From positions 1 to 6,104 of the forward strand of contig JAJXWC010000144.1 of NCBI GenBank assembly GCA_021781855.1: a stretch of 6,104 bases of DNA, given 5' to 3'. This DNA is from Bacillota bacterium. GTDB lineage: Bacteria > Bacillota > Bacilli > Lactobacillales > Streptococcaceae. Each line of letters begins with the position of its first letter. Position 1 is the first letter of the stretch. The notes under the pieces were generated by a model. The model had not been told where the DNA came from, made no database searches, and saw only the letters and a list, made by a program, of their open reading frames with translations. Shown one piece after another: positions 1 through 4,598 of the stretch. The position numbers were made by a program, and so were the translations under genes.

Positions 1-103
1 ATGATTGAACCAGGTGCTCCGGGATCTTCCACAAGAAGCCTGCAAGCACAATAAGCGATGGCTCATATTCGTGCAGCATGTCTTTGAGCTGAGGACTCTG
101 AAA
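1..103 (-). CDS. purN: PurN-like fragment (phosphoribosylglycinamide formyltransferase), foreign to the backbone, internal piece only
   Basis: About 34 codons read on the minus strand up to the window edge. The peptide contains EYEPSLIVLAGFLWKIPEHL, which resembles the central strand of PurN (E. coli has a VVLAGFMRIL stretch there). The FLWKIP version is the form I associate with Bacteroidota. PurN transfers a formyl group from 10-formyl-THF to GAR in purine synthesis. Neither start nor stop is present: the piece is joined in frame to the truncated glgB at about 101-109 and runs off the window. At this point a branching enzyme should continue with an ALHK.IRL..GG segment, which is absent. Family identity is from memory of a short motif; the Bacteroidota origin is an inference. 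It is most likely one side of a chimeric join, not a real fusion partner. Confidence 0.6.
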
Positions 104-1540
104 CATCGCACGGTCAATCACAAGCGAATCACTGTGAATATCCATTTTCCAGTAAAGTTCTGCATCTGCCAGCCACATCATAATCGTCTTGTCGCCGACT
201 AAGGCTTGGTCATGGCTCTCAGCATAACCGATATTTTTCTCTCCTGGGCGGCGCGTCGTCAGCTCCCACCATAAAGCCATCAAATCCAGTTCATCATCAG
301 ACTTTGTCTTAAGTTGTTTAATCCAAAAATCAGGAATTCCCATCGACAGTCGATAATCAAAACCGATACCACCGCTGGAAATCGGCAGCGCCATACCAGG
401 CATAGCTGACATATCCTCCGCAATCGTTGTTGCTTCAGGGTTAATCTGGCGAATCAGCTCATTAGCCAGCATAAGATAGGTCACGGCTTCTACATCTGTG
501 TTGAGCGAGAAATATTTGCCGTAATCCGTAAAGGCCGTTCCTAGTCCGTGGTCATGATAAAGCATACTTGTCACACCGTCAAACCGGAAACCGTCAAACT
601 TGTAAATATCCATCCAAAACTTCAGATTTGACAGCAAGAAATGCAGGACTTCATCTTTTCCATAATTGAAAAGTTTGGTGTTCCAAGCTGAATGCTCACC
701 TCGCTCGCCTTCATGGAAATACTGTGAAGTCGTCCCGTCAAACAAGTTCAGCCCATCACCGACATTTTTTACTGCGTGTGAATGTACCACATCCAAGAGC
801 ACGCGCAAACCCATACCGTGCGCCGTGTCAATCAAGGCCATCAAGTCCTCTGGACTACCAAAGCGGCTTGAAATCGCAAAGAAATTGGACACCTGATAGC
901 CAAAACTCGCATAAAGCGGATGTTCCATAATCGCCATGAGCTGAATCGTATTGTAACCGTCTTTTTTAATTCGCGGTAGCACATCACGTGTAAACTCCTT
1001 ATAGCTGTTAATCCGATATTCTTCAGTTGAAATCCCGATGTGCGCCTCATAAATCAACGGTGCTTCCGTCAATTTCGGTGCTGTATTTTTCCACTCATAA
1101 GTCGGATTGACAATCACGCCGTCTAATTGGTGTTGTTCATTGGGTACGGCATACATAGCATAGCTTGGCACACGGAAAACCTGCTCACCGCTTGGCAAAA
1201 TCAATTTGACTTTGACCTTACTTCCGACTGGCAAAAGTCCAGGCACTTGGATTTCCCAAACACCGCCGTAAGCTGCATTTAACTCAAACCGGCCACCGTC
1301 CCAGTTGTTAAAATCGCCTACAAGATAGGCTTTTACAGCATTTGGCGCCCATTCACGAAAAGTCCAAAAGTCTTTTTCTTGCTGAAATCCAAAATACTTA
1401 TAGCCGTTTGCAAAATCAGACAAAACACCGTCAACGCCCAGCAGACGCTTCTTTGTCCGGGCAAATTCAAACAGACGCAAAGACAAATCTTCTTTAAATG
1501 GCTCCAAATAAGGGTCGTATTCTAAAATGTTTAAAGGCAT
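104..1540 (-). CDS. glgB: 1,4-alpha-glucan branching enzyme, eukaryote-type (GH13_8-like), 3' end lost at a chimeric junction
   Basis: Forms alpha-1,6 branches in glycogen by cutting an alpha-1,4 chain and transferring it; cytoplasmic. 479 codons remain of an expected 650-700. The N-terminal CBM48-like region (about residues 55-95) holds REWAPNA and GDFNNW. The GH13 barrel follows with YEAHIGIS, QLMAIMEHPLYASFGYQ, DVVHSHA (H253), GFRFDGVTSMLYHDHG (predicted nucleophile D321), IAEDMSAMPG (predicted acid/base E375) and AESHDQALVGDK (predicted D444). These blocks follow human GBE1 almost segment by segment, and D321/E375 are spaced like GBE1's pair, so this is the eukaryote-type subfamily rather than the GH13_9 type typical of bacterial glg operons. 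The ATG at 1540 has an AAGGAGA box 6 bases upstream. No frameshift was found. The C-terminal part of the barrel and the C-terminal beta domain are missing. No other glg gene is in the window. Its GC looks higher than that of the regulator gene. Confidence 0.92.
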
Positions 1541-1546
1541 CGTTTT

Positions 1547-1553
1547 TCTCCTT
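1547..1553 (-). promoter_or_regulatory. Ribosome binding site of glgB
   Basis: AAGGAGA on the minus strand, 6 bases before the ATG at 1540. It fixes the glgB start, which lies in a reading frame that runs off the window edge. Confidence 0.8.
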
Positions 1554-1576
1554 TTATCGAAAGTTTTCCTAACATC

Positions 1577-1585
1577 ATTTTACCA
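1577..1585 (-). promoter_or_regulatory. Extended -10 promoter of glgB
   Basis: TGGTAAAAT on the minus strand: a TGn extension directly followed by TAAAAT (5 of 6 to consensus). No convincing -35 lies 16-18 bases upstream, which fits an extended -10 promoter. The predicted transcript starts near 1570, giving a leader of about 30 bases. glgB is therefore likely transcribed separately from the phosphoesterase gene, whose terminator ends just upstream. Confidence 0.5.
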
Positions 1586-1589
1586 TTTT

Positions 1590-1604
1590 TGGAAAGGTTT
1601 TCAT
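1590..1604 (-). promoter_or_regulatory. Possible catabolite-responsive element (CcpA cre) over the glgB -35 region
   Basis: ATGAAAACCTTTCCA on the minus strand matches the lactococcal-style cre pattern WTGWAARCGYWWWCW at 13 of 15 positions. One mismatch is in the central CG (CC here), which is normally important. The site covers about -34 to -20 of the predicted promoter, where CcpA binding would repress. Carbon catabolite control of a glycogen enzyme is plausible, but the core mismatch keeps this tentative. Confidence 0.33.
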
Positions 1605-1623
1605 AATAAAAATATGAATTTTT

Positions 1624-1660
1624 GCTAAAAAAATGATTTGACGGTTTTGTCAAATCATTT
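1624..1660 (-). terminator. Rho-independent terminator of the phosphoesterase operon
   Basis: Perfect 12-bp stem (arms 1631-1642 and 1649-1660) with a six-base loop. On the minus strand it is followed by a run of seven T (1627-1633, partly shared with the stem). The outer arm begins within the phosphoesterase stop codon, so the hairpin is directly at the end of the gene. Confidence 0.88.
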
Positions 1661-2574
1661 TACTGATAAAATTTCTGGTCATTTAAACAGAAAATCTGTA
1701 CGGGAACAGCATCAAATCCTTTAATATCGGTGCGCACAATCGTATCATCCAAATCAACAAATTCAGGATTTATCCCAAATAAAATATTACTAATGTGACC
1801 GATAAAAACCTGCGTTTGCCCTATCGGTACTTGCATTTTCGCTGCAAAACTCTGTCTAAAAGTTGCGGGCGCATTGCGCATATTTTTATTATTCCAACTC
1901 AAATCCCAAGCCGTTTGCTGATTGATTGGTTTACTAAAATCCGCCGAATGAGACAAGGAAAGCCATTTGTCGTTTACTTTGATAATCAATTCACGCGGCT
2001 CACCAAATCCATTTGCCATTTCTTTCAACAAAAAAGCTCGCTCAGTTGCAGATAACTTTACCCACTCTGCTTCTGATTCTGCCCAGCCATTTGGTACATT
2101 TGCACCATATTGGGCAATCGCCTGCTTCAAATTGGCTAACTGCTGTGCATCTGTTGCTCCGTCAGAAGCCATCGGCAGCCACATATCCTCATGATTTCCC
2201 GTCAAAACAGTCACGTGATAGCCCCTAGCGGGTAAAGTTTGGGTCAAATAAAGCAAGGCATGAAAACCAGCAGGCCCGCGGTCAATCGTGTCCCCTAAAA
2301 CGAAAAGTTGGTCTGCTTTTGAAAATTTGACCGCAGCAAGCGCCTTTTTAAAGCTGTCAAATCGTCCATGAATGTCAGATACTAAAAAAGTCCGCGCCGC
2401 TTTGAACGACTTGTCAGAAACCTTCTGAAGCGCAATTTGCTCCGTCATCGGTTTTGCCGTAGTCACTGCCGCTTGTGAATGATAATCTCTAAAGTAAGAC
2501 AGCAACAAAAAACCACCAGCAAGCAAAAAGACAAATAAACCCGCTAAAATAGAATAATAACCTAATTTTTTCAT
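1660..2574 (-). CDS. Membrane-anchored calcineurin-like metallophosphoesterase (PPP-like)
   Basis: 304 residues. An N-terminal KK precedes one hydrophobic segment (about residues 5-28), with no lipobox cysteine, so the protein is probably N-in with the catalytic domain outside the membrane. The phosphoesterase domain carries the full metal-site series: SDIHGR (66-71), GDTIDRG (94-100), GNHED (126-130), a later His in SHS (208-210) and GH (259-260). This order is that of PPP/ApaH-type Metallophos enzymes, which use two metal ions to hydrolyse phosphoesters; the substrate (phosphoprotein, dinucleotide or other) cannot be read from the sequence. The ATG at 2574 overlaps the upstream stop as ATGA. 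No Shine-Dalgarno precedes it, so translation is probably coupled to the upstream gene. A TTG start six codons earlier is possible but has no support. Confidence 0.87.
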   Translation of the reverse strand: MKKLGYYSILAGLFVFLLAGGFLLLSYFRDYHSQAAVTTAKPMTEQIALQKVSDKSFKAARTFLVSDIHGRFDSFKKALAAVKFSKADQLFVLGDTIDRGPAGFHALLYLTQTLPARGYHVTVLTGNHEDMWLPMASDGATDAQQLANLKQAIAQYGANVPNGWAESEAEWVKLSATERAFLLKEMANGFGEPRELIIKVNDKWLSLSHSADFSKPINQQTAWDLSWNNKNMRNAPATFRQSFAAKMQVPIGQTQVFIGHISNILFGINPEFVDLDDTIVRTDIKGFDAVPVQIFCLNDQKFYQ

Positions 2575-2876
2575 TCTGCAAAACCAAACCAAGGATTTTC
2601 TTCATCGTCAACAGTCTCTTGCTGTTGATTTGACAGTATTTCAGGTACTTTTGGCAATCCAAAATCTACCAACGGGTTTGACAAATTAGTCAAATCCTCC
2701 ACCTTTTCCTTGCCAAATGACTTCGCCTCTAAAAATTGAATATATTCATAAAAATCTGTTAAGAGTTCCTGATAATAAGCCGTCTCATCTGAAACATCCG
2801 ATTGTTCAAAAGCTGCTTGCGCTTCTCCCCAACGTTCCGCGATATGCTTACTTTTCATAAAGGCATCGTAATCCAT
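2571..2876 (-). CDS. Acidic hypothetical protein, 101 residues, first gene of the phosphoesterase operon
   Basis: I do not recognise the family. The protein is acidic, has no membrane segment or signal peptide, looks helical in its first 60 residues (aromatic and acidic, for example YYQELLTDFYEYIQFLEAK), has a Gln-rich linker, and ends in DDEENPWFGFAE, a tail that could be a docking motif. The start is the ATG at 2876, with GGGGGAAG just upstream. An in-frame TTG at 2915 is rejected because it lies inside the promoter's -10 region. The stop overlaps the phosphoesterase start by ATGA, so the two are one operon and may work together, for example as a cytoplasmic partner of the membrane enzyme (inference). 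Confidence 0.8.
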   Translation of the reverse strand: MDYDAFMKSKHIAERWGEAQAAFEQSDVSDETAYYQELLTDFYEYIQFLEAKSFGKEKVEDLTNLSNPLVDFGLPKVPEILSNQQQETVDDEENPWFGFAE

Positions 2877-2903
2877 TTTCTTCCCCCAATATTTTTCCTC
2901 TCT

Positions 2904-2933
2904 ATTATAGCGCAACTTTTACAATCTCGGCAA
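2904..2933 (-). promoter_or_regulatory. Promoter of the hypothetical-phosphoesterase operon
   Basis: TTGCCG (2928-2933, 4 of 6) and a perfect TATAAT (2904-2909), spaced 18 bases on the minus strand. The transcript would start near 2897, about 20 bases before the ATG at 2876, leaving just enough leader for the RBS. The -35 box sits directly against the T-tract of the peptide gene's terminator. Confidence 0.72.
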
Positions 2934-2967
2934 TAAAAAAGACAGCAGTAAAATTTTTACCACTATC
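2932..2967 (-). terminator. Rho-independent terminator of the short peptide gene
   Basis: Bases 2941-2967 fold on the minus-strand transcript into a stem of about 11 bp including three G-U pairs (GATAGTGGTAA pairing with the end TTACTGCTGTC), with a short A/T loop. Six T follow (2935-2940). The G-U pairs would be mismatches in plus-strand RNA, so it is directional. It ends about 50 bases after the peptide stop codon, making the peptide gene a self-contained unit. Confidence 0.7.
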
Positions 2968-3016
2968 TCATCACCTGATAATGCTTCCCACACATCAAAA
3001 TAGGAAAAGCTTGCTC

Positions 3017-3109
3017 TTACATCCCTAACCCACTAATAAGATAGTAAGGAACAAGCGCCAAAAGAAACGTAAGCACCATTAAAAATTTGTAATTTTTAAT
3101 TTTTCTCAT
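3017..3109 (-). CDS. Short cationic hydrophobic peptide, 30 residues; candidate Rgg-linked pheromone precursor
   Basis: The gene is preceded by a full GGAGG six bases before its ATG, has a promoter candidate about 75 bases upstream and a terminator downstream, all on the minus strand. The peptide begins MRKIKNYK (four basic residues), continues as a hydrophobic core (FLMVLTFLLALV) and ends PYYLISGLGM. This layout matches short hydrophobic peptides (SHP) that are encoded next to rgg regulators, exported, trimmed to a C-terminal pheromone and reimported. It lies 391 bases from, and divergent to, the Rgg-type gene. It has no Asp or Glu, unlike most known SHPs, so it would be a divergent type. 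Alternatives are a small single-pass membrane protein or a type I toxin. That the gene is translated is well supported; the pheromone role is inference. Confidence 0.68.
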   Translation of the reverse strand: MRKIKNYKFLMVLTFLLALVPYYLISGLGM

Positions 3110-3115
3110 TTTTTG

Positions 3116-3120
3116 CCTCC
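3116..3120 (-). promoter_or_regulatory. Ribosome binding site of the short peptide gene
   Basis: GGAGG on the minus strand, six bases (CAAAAA) before the ATG at 3109. It is the strongest Shine-Dalgarno in the window and the main reason to accept a gene of only 30 codons. Confidence 0.75.
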
Positions 3121-3180
3121 AACAAAAGCTAAGTCACTTATTCGGCAGTTTACTTGATTCCACCGAACCTTTTCTTTTTT

Positions 3181-3270
3181 GTAACTTTATTATATAATGG
3201 TTTTTGGAGATTATAAAATACAAAGTTACCCTAATTTTATAAATATATAAAAAGCACATTAACTTTATTA
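3181..3270. repeat. Three TAACTTT motifs spaced by about 40 bases around the peptide promoter
   Basis: GTAACTTT at 3181-3188 and its exact inverted copy AAAGTTAC at 3222-3229 bracket the peptide promoter. A third copy, sharing the 11-base word TAACTTTATTA with the first as a direct repeat, lies at 3260-3270. Motif centres are about 40 and 38 bases apart, close to four helical turns. Such spacing on one face of the helix could serve a dimeric regulator such as the neighbouring Rgg; chance in AT-rich DNA is the alternative. Confidence 0.45.
3189..3217 (-). promoter_or_regulatory. Candidate promoter of the short peptide gene
   Basis: TTTATA (3212-3217, 4 of 6) and a perfect TATAAT (3189-3194), spaced 17 bases on the minus strand, giving a start near 3182 and a leader of about 73 bases. 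A second TATAAT on the same strand (3210-3215) has no -35. The weak -35 and the bracketing inverted repeat suggest an activated or repressed promoter. AT-rich context lowers confidence. Confidence 0.5.
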
Positions 3271-3318
3271 GTATTCGATTAGAGTTGCTAAATTGCTTTT
3301 TACAACGATTTATTTCTT

Positions 3319-3332
3319 AAAACTTAAGTTTT
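3319..3332. promoter_or_regulatory. Perfect 14-bp palindrome upstream of the Rgg-type gene, possible operator
   Basis: AAAACTTAAGTTTT is a perfect palindrome directly abutting TATATAA (3332-3338), a weak -10 candidate for the plus-strand regulator gene. Position and symmetry fit a dimer-binding operator, perhaps for autoregulation. No binding protein is known from the sequence. Confidence 0.35.
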
Positions 3333-3412
3333 ATATAAACAAACCGAGTTCGTCCTCCCAGCTTTTAGGAAAATAGATAAAATGGAACTGTTTACGACTC
3401 CTTGTCTACAGC

Positions 3413-3431
3413 CTTGAAATAGTGTTTCAAG
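3413..3431 (+). other. Small hairpin in the upstream region of the Rgg-type gene
   Basis: CTTGAAA and TTTCAAG form a perfect 7-bp stem around a five-base loop (TAGTG). No T-run follows, so it is not a terminator. If the leader is long it could form in RNA; it could also be a protein site. Function unknown. Confidence 0.3.
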
Positions 3432-3500
3432 CGCAAAACTACATTTTCTTGATTTTATACGAAGCTGAGCAGTCGAGCTCGCATCTTGAACGGAGAATTT

Positions 3501-4385
3501 ATGCTTGAAAAACAAACAGAAAATCACTTAGGACAAGTTTACAAACTCTTTCGCAAAGCCAAAGGTTTTACACTCAAAGAAGCTGCGGGAAATGATATTT
3601 CTTTTACTCAACTTTCAAATTTTGAAAACGGCAATACAATGCTCACTGCAGATACTTTTTTTGCAGTCTTGCAAAATATCAATGTCAACACATTTGAATT
3701 TCAGAATGCTTATAACAGCTATCTAACTTCCAGAGATATTATGCTTTTCAGTTCCGAAATTACTGATGCTTACCTCAACAAAAACATTGCCAAACTCAAA
3801 ACTTTACTTAAACAAGTTGAAAATCTTATCAAAGAAAATCCTAAAAAGAAAAAATACATCCTTGACAGAGTCCATGTCGAAGCAACAATCGCAATGGTTA
3901 AACCGACCTATCATGTCCCTGAAAAAGATATTGACTATCTAAAAAATTATCTCTTTAACCTCAAAGAATGGGGCATTTATGATATTTCATTGCTCGGTTG
4001 GTGTGTCACTACCTTTGATGTATTCACTTTAGCAGACCTGACGCAACACATGCTCGCTCCCGCTCAGATGAATCAAAAACTTCACTATGTCCAACAGACA
4101 ATCATTCAAACCGTACTTAACGTCATTAATATTTTTATTAACGAAAAGCAATTCACACTAGCAAATAATTTAATCCACTATCTTGATGAAGATAAAATCC
4201 TTGATTATTATATGTACGAAAAATTTACACTCATTTACAGTAAAACTTTGCTGGCTTATGAGCAAGGCGATGAAGCTGCTTTAAGCACGATGAAACATTG
4301 TCAAGAAATACTCGAATTTTGTGAATGTTTCAACACCGCTAACATGGTTGCTGATGAAATTGGCAAAATCGAATCTAAGCATTAA
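3501..4385 (+). CDS. Rgg/GadR/MutR-family transcriptional regulator
   Basis: 294 residues, the normal length for the family. An N-terminal XRE-type helix-turn-helix spans about residues 8-60, with the recognition part around GNDISFTQLSNFENG. The rest is a long all-helical region of TPR-like repeats, the Rgg C-terminal domain, with the typical LKEWGIYDISLLGW stretch (154-167). In characterised members this domain binds a short peptide pheromone and the dimer regulates nearby promoters; others (GadR, MutR) control acid resistance or bacteriocin genes. The start is the ATG at 3501 with GGAG five bases upstream; an in-frame TTG at 3486 lies before that RBS and is rejected. The gene looks more AT-rich than glgB and tgt. 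It is monocistronic, ending inside the next terminator, and divergent from the 30-codon peptide gene, its most likely partner. Which promoter it controls is inferred. Confidence 0.88.
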   Translation: MLEKQTENHLGQVYKLFRKAKGFTLKEAAGNDISFTQLSNFENGNTMLTADTFFAVLQNINVNTFEFQNAYNSYLTSRDIMLFSSEITDAYLNKNIAKLKTLLKQVENLIKENPKKKKYILDRVHVEATIAMVKPTYHVPEKDIDYLKNYLFNLKEWGIYDISLLGWCVTTFDVFTLADLTQHMLAPAQMNQKLHYVQQTIIQTVLNVINIFINEKQFTLANNLIHYLDEDKILDYYMYEKFTLIYSKTLLAYEQGDEAALSTMKHCQEILEFCECFNTANMVADEIGKIESKH

Positions 4386-4429
4386 AATAAAAAAACTTGC
4401 TCCTAAAGCAAGTTTTTTTATTTTAATGC
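4379..4429. terminator. Bidirectional terminator between the Rgg-type gene and tRNA-Thr
   Basis: A perfect inverted repeat with 22-base arms (4379-4400 and 4408-4429) and a seven-base loop. The core stem ACTTGC/GCAAGT is flanked by seven A on one side and seven T on the other, so it works in both directions. The left arm contains the regulator's TAA stop; the right arm includes the last three bases of the tRNA gene. Confidence 0.9.
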
Positions 4430-4499
4430 CGACTATAGGAATCGAACCTACGACCCCTTCGTTACGAGTGAAGTGCTCTACCGACTGAGCTAAGTCGGC
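4427..4499 (-). tRNA. tRNA-Thr (anticodon CGT)
   Basis: 73 bases fold into a full cloverleaf: acceptor GCCGACT/AGTCGGC with discriminator A, D stem GCTC/GAGC with GG in the loop, anticodon loop CTCGTAA (anticodon CGT, reads ACG), a five-base variable loop, and T arm GTAGG-TTCGATT-CCTAT. CCA is not encoded. The last anticodon-stem pair (31-39) is A-C rather than a Watson-Crick pair. It has its own promoter upstream and shares the terminator with the Rgg-type gene. Confidence 0.94.
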
Positions 4500-4506
4500 A
4501 CTATAA

Positions 4507-4524
4507 GATTGTCTTTTGACAACC
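4507..4524 (-). other. Hairpin in the leader of the tRNA transcript
   Basis: GGTTGTC-AAAA-GACAATC on the minus strand gives a 7-bp stem (one G-U) with a four-base loop, between the predicted start and the mature tRNA 5' end. It may affect processing by RNase P; nothing else is known. Confidence 0.35.
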
Positions 4525-4529
4525 ATTAT

Positions 4530-4559
4530 ATTATAACAAAATTTCGGAAACTTTTGCAA
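4530..4559 (-). promoter_or_regulatory. Promoter of tRNA-Thr
   Basis: TTGCAA (4554-4559), an 18-base spacer, and TATAAT (4530-4535) extended by TGT (4536-4538) on the minus strand. The start would be near 4523, leaving a leader of about 24 bases. It lies in the 98-base gap after tgt, where no strong terminator is visible, so some tgt transcripts may also run into the tRNA. Confidence 0.68.
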
Positions 4560-4598
4560 GTATCAACTCATTCTGCTTTGTGAATCCTACATGTACCG

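Larger units (their letters stand above)
3110..3500. other. Divergent intergenic region between the peptide gene and the Rgg-type gene
   Basis: 391 bases, very AT-rich in its first half, with no supportable gene on either strand. It holds the peptide RBS and leader (3110-3182), a minus-strand promoter candidate (3189-3217), three spaced TAACTTT motifs (3182-3266), a 14-bp palindrome (3319-3332), a small hairpin (3413-3431) and the Rgg RBS (3492-3495). The regulator's promoter is not clear: TATATA at 3332-3337 and TTGCTA (3285-3290) with TTTATT 18 bases on are weak candidates. The latter half (3340-3500) has a more mixed composition and would be part of a long leader if transcription starts near 3345. 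Confidence 0.6.

Noticed and set aside
666..1050. Several 68-76 residue open frames inside glgB
   Set aside because: They are shadows of the continuous glgB reading frame, which has all catalytic motifs and no frameshift.
2575..2592. TTG start six codons upstream for the phosphoesterase
   Set aside because: No Shine-Dalgarno; the ATG at 2574 gives an ATGA overlap and a clean KK-plus-hydrophobic N-terminus.
2877..2915. In-frame TTG start giving a 13-residue extension of the 101-residue hypothetical protein
   Set aside because: The extension includes the perfect TATAAT at 2904-2909 and would start upstream of the predicted transcript start; the ATG at 2876 has a purine-rich RBS.
3193..3198. 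Plus-strand TATAAT as a promoter of the Rgg-type gene
   Set aside because: It is part of the palindrome ATTATATAAT, has no -35 on the plus strand, and would leave a leader of about 300 bases.
3382..3417. 11-codon plus-strand frame (MELFTTPCLQP) as a leader or pheromone peptide
   Set aside because: AGGA is too far upstream, composition is unremarkable, and no promoter supports it; it is likely chance.
3486..3500. TTG start five codons upstream for the Rgg-type regulator
   Set aside because: It lies before the GGAG that serves the ATG at 3501, and the family begins close to the helix-turn-helix.
3324..3527. 67-residue minus-strand open frame
   Set aside because: It overlaps the regulator's start and upstream region, has no RBS and no coding character.
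4281..4559. 92-residue minus-strand open frame
   Set aside because: It is antisense to the Rgg-type gene, and covers the terminator and tRNA; no RBS.
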